8,435 bases of DNA from Lachnospiraceae bacterium UBA7160 (lineage in GTDB: Bacteria; Bacillota; Clostridia; Lachnospirales; Lachnospiraceae): the NCBI GenBank assembly GCA_002491565.1, contig DKWE01000020.1, positions 1 through 8,435 on the forward strand. Reading direction: 5' to 3'. Made by a program: the position numbers and the translations under genes. Below, one piece after another: positions 1-6,483 of the stretch. Positions within the stretch are counted from its first letter, which is position 1, and each line of letters starts with the position of its first letter. The notes under the pieces are model-generated. The model was not told where the DNA came from, made no database searches, and saw only the letters and a list, made by a program, of their open reading frames with translations.

Positions 1-22
1 CCGACCGGAGCGGAGCGTAGAC

Positions 23-54
23 CAAATACCCCGTTGCTTGCAGCGGGGTATTTG
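23..54 (+). terminator. Hairpin terminator of an upstream gene
   Basis: A 14-bp stem (23-36 with 41-54) is capped by a CTTG tetraloop closed by a G-C pair. The stem has one T-G pair, which is tolerated only in plus-strand RNA, so a plus-strand role is favoured. The lower stem ends in TATTTG rather than a long T run. It lies three bases after a TAG (18-20) that could end an upstream reading frame (last residues DRSGA), but too little is visible to call that gene. Seen in sequence; termination is inferred. Confidence 0.6.
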
Positions 55-92
55 ATTGACATAGAAAAGGTAATTCCATTGGTGGCAAAACA

Positions 93-126
93 AAATACCT
101 CGGAGGTGGCACCCTCCGGGGTGTTT
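93..126 (+). terminator. Second hairpin terminator
   Basis: A 14-bp stem pairs 93-106 with 113-126 around a 6-base loop. It begins with AAA and ends with TTT. Two T-G wobble pairs work in plus-strand RNA but would be A-C mismatches on the minus strand, so it is oriented for plus-strand transcripts. With the hairpin at 23-54 it forms a tandem stop in front of the regulatory region. Only a short T stretch follows the stem. Confidence 0.6.
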
Positions 127-128
127 CT

Positions 129-276
129 ATTCCGTTATGCAGTTACAGTTCAGCCACAGACAGGAGCTGCGTAGCAGCGGATAGCTTGCGTAGCAAGCGG
201 GACGCTGTGTGCCAGTGGCACACGTTTAGCACCGACCTGCGGCTTGCATGGCACCCGGCTGAACTGTAGCGTTATG
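129..276. repeat. Cruciform-like palindromic intergenic element (copy A)
   Basis: A 14-bp outer stem joins 142-155 to 257-270 with one T-G pair. Inside it are three clean hairpins: GCTGC-GTA-GCAGC (166-178), GCTTGC-GTA-GCAAGC (184-198) and GTGTGCC-AGT-GGCACAC (207-223). A weaker fourth lies near 237-252. The left end, ATTCCGTTAT (129-138), is identical to 4401-4410, and the outer arms resemble those at 4521-4561 and 656-708. This looks like a dispersed, non-coding palindromic repeat of the MITE or structured-RNA kind. No transposase or target duplication is visible. Confidence 0.6.
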
Positions 277-309
277 TAGAATGAATTATTCAAAATACTA
301 AAAAACTTC

Positions 310-338
310 TTGACATGGCGGAAATTACCAATTAATAT
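310..338 (+). promoter_or_regulatory. Strong sigma-A promoter for the leader and exporter operon
   Basis: The -35 is a perfect TTGACA (310-315). A 17-bp spacer leads to the -10 TAATAT (333-338), one base from consensus. The AT-rich stretch at 281-309, with A tracts, could act as an UP element. The start of transcription would be about 345. No coding gene follows immediately, so the transcript would have a 5' leader of over 450 bases before the first transporter, holding a small ORF and an intrinsic terminator. This is the only strong promoter I see upstream of 809. Confidence 0.8.
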
Positions 339-350
339 AGAAGAAGCGAG

Positions 351-404
351 CGCGTTGCGGGCAAAGGATCCATGACCGCAGCGCGAGCAAAATGGAGCAG
401 ATAG
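351..404 (+). other. 5' leader hairpin with a possible 10-codon ORF
   Basis: A 10-bp stem pairs 351-360 with 376-385 with one T-G pair, within about 10 bases of the predicted transcription start. Its 15-base loop contains AAAGGA (363-368) and ATG (372-374). From that ATG a 10-residue frame, MTAARAKWSR, runs to TAG (402-404). The spacing between AAAGGA and ATG is only 3 bases, shorter than usual, so translation is doubtful. It could instead be a 5'-stabilising hairpin. Confidence 0.3.
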
Positions 405-472
405 AATAAGCACCGTTCGGGAGTTTCCGCTGTGGGTGGATACCGGGCAGAAAAGAGAAAGGAGGCAGGAAA

Positions 473-580
473 ATGAAGCGTTTTGAGATGATTATAGTTA
501 ATGCAGGGAATGAAAATGTACAGAACAGAATAGGAATTGTTACGCTTACAGCTTGCCTCGTATGGAGTATCCCAAGGTGA
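473..580 (+). CDS. 35-residue small protein, probable regulatory leader peptide
   Basis: The ATG at 473 follows a near-perfect Shine-Dalgarno, AAAGGAGG (458-465), with a 7-base spacer. This is the best ribosome binding site in the window. The product reads MKRFEMIIVNAGNENVQNR followed by GIVTLTACLVWSIPR and ends at TGA (578-580). The second half is hydrophobic, but it is too short and too close to the end for a convincing membrane protein. I do not recognise the sequence. It lies between the strong promoter (310-338) and an intrinsic terminator that begins 41 bases after its stop. By analogy with the bmrB leader of the B. subtilis bmrBCD operon, its translation, or ribosome stalling on it, may control read-through into the exporter genes. 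Alternatively it is a free-standing small protein gene with its own terminator. Confidence 0.6.
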   Translation: MKRFEMIIVNAGNENVQNRIGIVTLTACLVWSIPR

Positions 581-621
581 TACCACTTGAATGGTTTTCC
601 GTTTTCCCTATTCCATGAGAC

Positions 622-646
622 GCAGCCTGAGCAGGCTGCTTTTTTT
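622..646 (+). terminator. Intrinsic terminator, probable attenuator
   Basis: A perfect 8-bp G+C-rich stem, GCAGCCTG (622-629) with CAGGCTGC (632-639), is followed directly by seven Ts (640-646). This is the textbook factor-independent terminator in the plus direction; the minus direction lacks the T run. It sits after the leader ORF and 163 bases before the first exporter gene. Two short upstream complements could compete with it: GAATAGG (528-534) pairs with CCTATTC (607-613), and GCTTGC (551-556) pairs with GCAGGC (631-636). They are too short to prove an antiterminator. Confidence 0.85.
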
Positions 647-655
647 GTGCCACAA

Positions 656-708
656 GGTTGCTGTTCACAGTTCCCTGTGGCCTGGTACGGAGGCTGTGAA
701 CAGCAGCC
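656..708. repeat. Long hairpin after the attenuator, related to the palindromic elements
   Basis: A 15-bp stem pairs 656-670 with 694-708, with one T-G pair and a 23-base loop. Its arms (GTTGCTGTTC and GAACAGCAGC) follow the same pattern as the arms of the elements at 129-276 and 4401-4565. It lacks a T tract, so it is not an ordinary terminator. Its 5' arm begins GGTTGC and could also pair with GCAGCC in the terminator stem (622-627). The remaining stretch to 808 shows no clear promoter; only the ribosome binding site AAGGGGGAGG (796-805) is evident. Confidence 0.55.
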
Positions 709-808
709 GACAAGTTCAGCGCAGCAGCCATGTGCAGAGACGGGCAGGGTAAGCGGAAGCTGCGATTCGGGAGGATACTGATACGAGGAGACGAAAAGGG
801 GGAGGATC

Positions 809-2518
809 ATGAAGAAACTGAAAACGTACATGCTGCACTACTGGTATCTGTACCTTTTGGGTACGGTCTGCATGGTGAGTGCGATTGTACTGGATATGAT
901 TACGCCGCAGATTACGCGGCGCATCATCGACGAGGTCATCGTCGGCGGGAAGATGGAGCTTCTGATGGGGCTGCTGGCCGGTATCTTAGCTATCGGCTTT
1001 TCGCGCGCCATCCTGCAATACATCAAGGAATTTACCTGGGACAGTGTCGGAGCGAAGATCGGGCGGGATATGCGGATCGATCTGTTCCGGCATGTGCAGG
1101 CGCTGTCGATGGACTTTTTTGATAAGCACAATACGGGCGAGCTGATGACACGCGTCAAGGACGATGTGGACCGGGTGTGGGGCGTGGTCGGCTTTGTCGG
1201 AAACCTGTCGCTGGAGGCTGTGATTCACACGATTTTCGTGCTGACCTGTATGTTCCGGCTGAATCCGTGGCTGACACTTGCGCCGCTTGTAGTACTTCCG
1301 GTGATCGGCGTTCTTGCCATCCGCATGGAGAATAAGCTGGGCGTTGTCTATGATGAGATCAGCGAAGAGACAGCGGAATTGAATACAGTCGCACAGGAGT
1401 GCATCGCCGGAGTGCGCACGGTCAAGGCATTTGCGCGTGAAAATTATGAAATTGAGAAATTCAGCAGACACAACCGGCGCTTTTACGACCTGAACATGCG
1501 TCAGGCAAGGCTGGTGGCGGACCACCAGCCGCTGATCACGTTCCTTGGAAAGCTGATGCTGCTGCTGGTCGTAATCGTCGGAGGTCTGATGGTGATAGGC
1601 GGCAAGATGACGCTTGGGGATCTCGGTGCATTTTCCGAGTACGCGAACAATGTCATCTGGCCGATGGAAATTCTGGGCTGGCTGAGCAATGACATCGCGT
1701 CTGCGTTTGCCTCCTGGAAAAAGATTCAGAAGGTGGCAAAGCAGGAGCCGCAGATTGCGGACGATAAGGACGCGCAGCCGCTGCCGCAGGTAAAGGGAGA
1801 GATCACCTTTGACCATGTAAGCCTGACGCGCGGCGGACATGAGATTCTGCGGGATGTCAGCTTCCAGATCCGGCCGGGACATACGCTTGGGATCATGGGC
1901 ATGACCGGTGCGGGCAAAACGACAATCGTGAATCTGCTGCAGCGGTTCTATGACGTGACTTCGGGGCGCATCCTGCTGGATGGCGTGGATATCCGGACGA
2001 TTCCGCTCGCGCAGCTGCGCGCCTCTATGGCGGTCGTGATGCAGGAGGTGTTCCTGTTTTCCGACACGGTATCGGAGAATGTAAAGACAGGCAAGCGCGG
2101 GACGCTCTCGCAGGATACGGTAAAATGGGCGGCAGTACGCGCCGGCGCATCGCCGTTTATCGAAGACCTCTCGAATCAATATGAGACAGTTGTTGGGGAG
2201 CGCGGTGTCGGACTGTCGGGCGGACAGAAGCAGCGGCTCTGTATCGCGCGCGCGATTGCGAAGCAGGCGCCGGTACTGATTCTGGACGATGCGACGTCGG
2301 CGCTCGATATGGAGACGGAGAAGCTGATTCAGAAAAATCTGAGGGAGGTCTCCGGCCTGACGAAGATCATTATCGGCCACCGGGTTTCCGCTGTGCGCAG
2401 CGCAGACGAGATCCTGGTGCTCGACCACAATACGATCGCTGAGCGCGGCACACATGAGGAACTGATGAGCCAGCAAGGGCAGTATTATCAGACCTGGTGT
2501 GTACAGGCGCGGGCATAA
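809..2518 (+). CDS. ABC multidrug exporter half-transporter with degenerate ATPase site (BmrC/LmrC-like)
   Basis: This 569-residue membrane ABC half-exporter has about six transmembrane helices (roughly 10-30, 48-70, 125-148, 150-170, 242-263, 270-292) followed by a nucleotide-binding domain from about 330. Visible motifs are Walker A GMTGAGKT (364-371), Q412 of the Q-loop, signature LSGGQ (469-473), Walker B ILDD (491-494), D-loop SALD and switch His524. The catalytic Glu after Walker B is Asp494. That substitution marks the inactive-site subunit of heterodimeric exporters such as BmrC, LmrC and TM287. The start is supported by AAGGGGGAGG just upstream. The partner gene begins 72 bases later on the same strand. 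The likely role is drug or lipophilic-compound efflux together with that partner; the substrate is inferred only from family membership. Expression probably depends on read-through of the terminator at 622-646. Confidence 0.92.
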   Translation: MKKLKTYMLHYWYLYLLGTVCMVSAIVLDMITPQITRRIIDEVIVGGKMELLMGLLAGILAIGFSRAILQYIKEFTWDSVGAKIGRDMRIDLFRHVQALSMDFFDKHNTGELMTRVKDDVDRVWGVVGFVGNLSLEAVIHTIFVLTCMFRLNPWLTLAPLVVLPVIGVLAIRMENKLGVVYDEISEETAELNTVAQECIAGVRTVKAFARENYEIEKFSRHNRRFYDLNMRQARLVADHQPLITFLGKLMLLLVVIVGGLMVIGGKMTLGDLGAFSEYANNVIWPMEILGWLSNDIASAFASWKKIQKVAKQEPQIADDKDAQPLPQVKGEITFDHVSLTRGGHEILRDVSFQIRPGHTLGIMGMTGAGKTTIVNLLQRFYDVTSGRILLDGVDIRTIPLAQLRASMAVVMQEVFLFSDTVSENVKTGKRGTLSQDTVKWAAVRAGASPFIEDLSNQYETVVGERGVGLSGGQKQRLCIARAIAKQAPVLILDDATSALDMETEKLIQKNLREVSGLTKIIIGHRVSAVRSADEILVLDHNTIAERGTHEELMSQQGQYYQTWCVQARA

Positions 2519-2540
2519 CGGAGAGGCAAATCCAGGAACG

Positions 2541-2565
2541 GCCATGGGCAGAAAGCATCCATGGC
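2541..2565 (+). other. Small hairpin between the two exporter genes
   Basis: A perfect 7-bp repeat, GCCATGG (2541-2547) with CCATGGC (2559-2565), encloses an 11-base loop. It covers the upstream ATG at 2561, which could otherwise start the next gene. This argues for the downstream ATG at 2591, which has a proper ribosome binding site. The hairpin could tune translation or mRNA stability between the two subunits. No T run follows, so it is not a terminator. Confidence 0.4.
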
Positions 2566-2590
2566 GGGACATAGGAACAGGGGGAATACG

Positions 2591-4372
2591 ATGGCAGTCA
2601 ATACGGCGAAGCAGGACGAACTGCAGCGGGAGGTGCCCAAGCGGGTTACACTCATGCGGCTGTTCCGATACCTGTTTCAATATAAGAAGACGCTTGTGTA
2701 CGTTGCGGCGCTGATTCTGGTAGCGCTGGCAGCGACACTGGCGGGCCCGCTGATGATCGAGCGGGCGGTCGATGTGCATGTGGCAAATGGCGACGTGGCA
2801 GGTCTTGCGCGTCTTGCGGTGCTTGCACTCGCGGTGTATACGGCATATGCCGTCTGCACCAGAAAATACATGGTGACGATGGCAGGAGTCACTAACAAGA
2901 TCCTGCTGACGATCCGCGGACAGCTCTATGAGCATATCCAGACGCTGAGCTTTCACTTTTTCGACAGCAGGCCGACGGGTAAGATTCTGGCGCGTGTGGT
3001 CGGAGATGTAAACTCGCTGAAGGATGTGCTCTCGGACAGCATGACGACACTGCTGCCGTCTCTGCTGACGTTGATCGGCGTTGCGGTAATCATGCTGTGG
3101 AAGAACTGGCAGCTGGCATGCGCAACGCTGCTGATGCTGCCTGTGCTGGCATTCTTCATGTTTTTGATCCAGTTCACGGCACATAAGCTCTGGCAGATTC
3201 ACCGGAAGAAGAACTCGAATCTGAACGCGTTTATCCATGAGGATTTTTCCGGTATCCGGATTGTGCAGAGCTTTGCGGCGGAGCAGGAAAAGCAGAAGGA
3301 CTTCGAACAGTGCGCAGGTGAGTATACATCGAGCTTTATCAATGCCGTGCGTGTGGAGGATGCGTTTGGTGCGCTGGTGGAGATCACCTGGGGTGTCGGC
3401 GGCTTTCTGCTGTATTTTATCGGCATCCGGATCGTCGGCGCGGACAAAATCGGAGTCGGAACGTTTATGGCGTTTACATCTTACCTTGGGATGTTCTGGA
3501 ACCCGATCCGGAATCTGGCAAGCTTTTACAATAAGATCGTGACGAACATCTCAGCGGCGGAGCGTATCTTTGATATTCTGGATACACCGTCCGAGATTGC
3601 GGACCGCGAGGGAGCGCGTGAGCTGCCGCAGATTACTGGTAAGGTCTGCTTTGATCATGTAAATTTTGCATACACGGATGAGCCGGACCGGCTGGTGCTG
3701 GAGGATGTCAGCTTTACGGTGAAGCCAGGTGAGACGATCGCACTGGTCGGACCGACGGGCGCGGGAAAAACGACGATTGTGAATCTGATCAGCCGGTTCT
3801 ACGATGTGACCTCCGGGCGGATCACCATCGATGGAAATGAATTGCACGATGTGACACTGAAAAGCCTGCGCAGCCAGATGGGCGTGATGACGCAGGATAC
3901 CTTCCTCTTCACCGGAACAGTCCGGGAGAATATCTGCTACGGCAGGAGTAATGCGACGGAGGAGGAAATGATTGCGGCGGCAAAAGCGGTACATGCGCAT
4001 GACTTTATCATGCGGATGGAGAAGGGCTATGACACGGAAATCAGTGAGCGGAGCGGACAGCTCTCCATCGGACAGCGGCAGCTGTTGGCGTTTGCGCGGA
4101 CGATGGTGTCCGATCCGAGGATTCTGATCCTTGATGAAGCGACCTCCAGCATCGACACGCACACAGAGCGGATGGTGCAGCAGGGTATCGAGGCGCTGGT
4201 CAAAGGGCGGACGTCCTTCATCATCGCACACCGGCTCTCAACGATCCGCAGCGCAGACCGGATTTTCTACATCGGTGACAAAAATATCGTCGAGGCTGGC
4301 AGCCATGAAGAGCTGATGGCGAAGAAAGGGATGTACTACCGGTTGTACGAGAGCCAGTTCGAGATTGCGTAA
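2591..4372 (+). CDS. ABC multidrug exporter half-transporter with catalytic Glu (BmrD/LmrD-like)
   Basis: This 593-residue partner subunit begins at the ATG preceded by AGGGGGA (2579-2585, 5-base spacer). An in-frame ATG at 2561 would add 10 residues but lacks a good ribosome binding site and lies in a hairpin. Six membrane helices occupy roughly residues 35-310, and the nucleotide-binding domain follows from about 350. Motifs are Walker A GPTGAGKT (387-394), Q435, signature LSIGQ (491-495, Ile in place of the first Gly of LSGGQ), Walker B ILILDE with catalytic Glu516, D-loop SSID and switch His547. In the heterodimer, this variant signature would face the Asp-bearing Walker site of the first subunit, giving the degenerate site, while this subunit's Walker motifs face the intact LSGGQ. 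It is shorter than B. subtilis BmrD as I recall it, and I see no inserted extracellular domain. The substrate is unknown. Confidence 0.92.
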   Translation: MAVNTAKQDELQREVPKRVTLMRLFRYLFQYKKTLVYVAALILVALAATLAGPLMIERAVDVHVANGDVAGLARLAVLALAVYTAYAVCTRKYMVTMAGVTNKILLTIRGQLYEHIQTLSFHFFDSRPTGKILARVVGDVNSLKDVLSDSMTTLLPSLLTLIGVAVIMLWKNWQLACATLLMLPVLAFFMFLIQFTAHKLWQIHRKKNSNLNAFIHEDFSGIRIVQSFAAEQEKQKDFEQCAGEYTSSFINAVRVEDAFGALVEITWGVGGFLLYFIGIRIVGADKIGVGTFMAFTSYLGMFWNPIRNLASFYNKIVTNISAAERIFDILDTPSEIADREGARELPQITGKVCFDHVNFAYTDEPDRLVLEDVSFTVKPGETIALVGPTGAGKTTIVNLISRFYDVTSGRITIDGNELHDVTLKSLRSQMGVMTQDTFLFTGTVRENICYGRSNATEEEMIAAAKAVHAHDFIMRMEKGYDTEISERSGQLSIGQRQLLAFARTMVSDPRILILDEATSSIDTHTERMVQQGIEALVKGRTSFIIAHRLSTIRSADRIFYIGDKNIVEAGSHEELMAKKGMYYRLYESQFEIA

Positions 4373-4400
4373 GGATGTACTGCGGCGGGGGAAGAGGGCC

Positions 4401-4565
4401 ATTCCGTTATTGTTTATGCATCCACTGTCCCGCGAGGTGTTTTCGTGCAGAATGCACGAAAATCCCGAGGGCAGCAGCGCCAACATGCGTTTTCAACGCA
4501 TGTTGTGTGCCTCGCGAAGCGTGTTATTGTTCGCGGCCAGAATGGCCGTGAACAGTAACGCCATA
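4401..4565. repeat. Large palindromic intergenic element (copy B)
   Basis: Three strong hairpins are visible. They are TTTTCGTGC-AGAAT-GCACGAAAA (4440-4462), an 11-bp stem with a TTC loop (4481-4505), and an 18-bp stem with three T-G pairs and again an AGAAT loop (4521-4561). CGCGAGG (4431-4437) can pair with CCTCGCG (4510-4516) to enclose the first two. The left end ATTCCGTTAT matches 129-138 exactly. No T tract follows, though the last hairpin may still help end the first exporter transcript. A minor hairpin lies at 4569-4593. From there to 4686 I see only a weak ribosome binding site and no convincing promoter. Confidence 0.6.
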
Positions 4566-4686
4566 CCTCCACTTACGTGTAAGCACGACGTGGATGCGGA
4601 CCTTGCGCCCCTGGCATCATAGCTATAAGCATAGCCGTTTTCAAAGGATATGGTAGAAGGACAGAATTAGAATAGGATTTGTTGTG

Positions 4687-6483
4687 ATGAAAAGTTTAGA
4701 AAAATCGAAATACAATATTTTTGTATTCATGCGGGATATGATAAGAATGATCCCTTTTCATGCGGGATATCTTTTGTTCGTTGCCGTCATGAACGCTTTT
4801 TTGCCAACAGTGCAGACACTTGCAATTGCGGAATTCGTGAATCGTGTGGAAGGGACCTATGGCGGTGTATTGAAAGTCCATATGGTTTTGATCCCTCTTA
4901 TTATATTACTTGGAATTGTGATTTTTAAGCAAATGATACCGTCTGTTACAAATTTGATTCATGTATCAGCACAGAATCATTTAAAAACTGTGTTAAGGAA
5001 TCGGTTTATGAAAAAGCAGGCTGTGCTTCAATACAGGTATATAGAGGATAGCGAGTCCTGTGCATTAATATACCGTGTTTGTGAAAAGGCAGAAAATCGT
5101 TTTTGGACGGGTTACAGAACGGTTTGTAATGGAATTGAATTAGTAATAAAATGCGTGGCTCTTATAAGCATTGTCATGCAGGCAAGTATTCTGAGTGGTG
5201 CGGCGATCTTATTGGTGAGCGTTCCACTTTTTTATTTGGCACATCAGACTGGCAAACAGAATTATGCTCTGCAAAAGGACGCGGTAGAGATAAAAAGACG
5301 ATATAATTATTTGTCAACGATTTTGTCAGATAGGGACCACGCGAAAGAGCGGACAATATTTGGCTATTCGAAACATATAGCAAAGGAGTATGACAGTCTT
5401 TGCGATTACGCAAATCAGAAAGAGGCTGCCATTGAGAAGAAAAGATATGCCAATATGAAAAGCGGCTCGCTGACAATGGTTATGCTTGCAGTAATCATTA
5501 TGCTGCTGCTTCTTCCCGCTTTAAGTAACGGAAATATATCAAATGGATTATATGTAGGCCTTGTAACTTCCATATTAAATCTTGTTCAGGGTATGTCATG
5601 GAATTTGGCAGGTGTTATGCAGGGGCTTGCAGATATAAATGCGTATCTGAATGATGTGAGCGTTTTTTTGAACATGGAGGAAAAAGCGGATGCCGATGTC
5701 GAACCCATAAAAATCCCGGGATTTCAGGTGGAAACAATTGAATTTAGAAATGTTTATTTCAGATATCCGGGAAGAGAAGAGTATGTACTTAAGGATTGCT
5801 CCTTTGTGCTTCAGGGGAATAAGTGCTATGCAATAGTGGGGAAAAATGGTGCAGGCAAATCCACGCTCACGAAATTGCTGACTGGATTGTATGAAGATTA
5901 CGAGGGGCAAATTTTAATCAATGGAAAAAACTTGCGGGAATACCAATATGGAGAGTTAAAATGGATGTTTTCTGTTGTGTTTCAGGATTTTGTCCGCTAT
6001 GCTTTGTCGTTTCGTGATAATATTTTCGTGGGGAATGTAAATGAGAATAACGGGCAATTGTTGGAGCGGGTCATAGAGAAACTGGAATTAGAATCTTGTG
6101 TGCAGGAACTGCCCTGTGGGATAGACAGCAGGTTGGGAAAATTGGAAAAGGATGGTGTGGATTTGTCTGGAGGCCAATGGCAGAAATTAGCAATTGCAAG
6201 GCTTTTGTACAGTGAAGCGCCAATTAATATTCTCGATGAGCCTACAGCAGCTTTGGATCCAAAGGGAGAAGCAAAGGTGTATAAGATGTTTTGGCAAGTC
6301 AACGAGGAAAAGTTCACAATTTTGATTACACACAGATTGGGTGCTGCACGCATGGCAGATGAGATTCTGGTATTAGACCAGGGAAGAGTTATGGAGCAGG
6401 GAACTCATAAAGCTTTATTAGAATTGGAAAATGGGCTTTATAAGGAGATGTTCGATAGTCAGAGGTGTTGGTATGAGGCATAA
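4687..6483 (+). CDS. ABC exporter half-transporter, peptide (lantibiotic)-exporter-like
   Basis: This 598-residue membrane ABC protein begins at the ATG at 4687. A GTG at 4684 is in frame and would add one residue; AGGA (4674-4677) lies 9 and 6 bases before them. Six hydrophobic segments lie at roughly 26-50, 65-86, 150-170, 172-190, 260-282 and 285-305, and the nucleotide-binding domain starts near 348. Motifs are Walker A GKNGAGKS (385-392), Q433, signature LSGGQ followed by WQK (493-500), Walker B NILDE with Glu518, D-loop AALD and His549. All catalytic residues are present. The SGGQWQK form and the C-terminal YKEMFDSQRCWY resemble NisT/SpaT-type exporters of modified peptides. There is no N-terminal C39 peptidase domain, so a leader-cleaving role is not supported. 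The gene overlaps its downstream partner by 11 bases. Its A+T-rich codons contrast with the preceding pair. The substrate is unknown. Confidence 0.88.
   Translation: MKSLEKSKYNIFVFMRDMIRMIPFHAGYLLFVAVMNAFLPTVQTLAIAEFVNRVEGTYGGVLKVHMVLIPLIILLGIVIFKQMIPSVTNLIHVSAQNHLKTVLRNRFMKKQAVLQYRYIEDSESCALIYRVCEKAENRFWTGYRTVCNGIELVIKCVALISIVMQASILSGAAILLVSVPLFYLAHQTGKQNYALQKDAVEIKRRYNYLSTILSDRDHAKERTIFGYSKHIAKEYDSLCDYANQKEAAIEKKRYANMKSGSLTMVMLAVIIMLLLLPALSNGNISNGLYVGLVTSILNLVQGMSWNLAGVMQGLADINAYLNDVSVFLNMEEKADADVEPIKIPGFQVETIEFRNVYFRYPGREEYVLKDCSFVLQGNKCYAIVGKNGAGKSTLTKLLTGLYEDYEGQILINGKNLREYQYGELKWMFSVVFQDFVRYALSFRDNIFVGNVNENNGQLLERVIEKLELESCVQELPCGIDSRLGKLEKDGVDLSGGQWQKLAIARLLYSEAPINILDEPTAALDPKGEAKVYKMFWQVNEEKFTILITHRLGAARMADEILVLDQGRVMEQGTHKALLELENGLYKEMFDSQRCWYEA

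Noticed and set aside
129..276. A CRISPR array, considered because of the series of short hairpins
   Set aside because: The hairpins differ in sequence and length, and there are no regularly spaced identical repeats.
325..831. A 168-codon minus-strand frame across the leader region
   Set aside because: It runs antisense to the promoter, leader ORF and terminator, is composed of hairpin sequence in part, and shows no domain.
730..1122. A 130-codon plus-strand frame overlapping the first exporter gene
   Set aside because: It overlaps the conserved transporter frame for most of its length and has the biased composition of an out-of-frame reading.
986..3238. A 750-codon open frame on the minus strand across the first exporter pair
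   Set aside because: It lies antisense to two clearly conserved ABC genes, has a composition rich in His, Arg, Gln and Cys typical of antisense translation of G+C-rich DNA, and shows no recognisable domain.
3551..4231. A 226-codon minus-strand open frame within the second exporter gene
   Set aside because: Antisense shadow of a conserved nucleotide-binding domain, with no domain or ribosome binding site of its own.
4365..4622. An 85-codon plus-strand frame through the intergenic palindromic element
   Set aside because: It is mostly a translation of the hairpins at 4401-4565, begins inside the end of the exporter gene and has no good ribosome binding site. A repeat explains the sequence better than a protein.
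4603..4629. A promoter for the second exporter pair (TTGCGC and TATAAG)
   Set aside because: The spacer is only 15 bases and the -35 is poor, so the support is too weak to list as a feature.
6431..6472. An earlier in-frame start for the last exporter gene
   Set aside because: It would add 14 residues deep inside the preceding gene without a good ribosome binding site. The ATG at 6473 has AGAGGTG at proper spacing.
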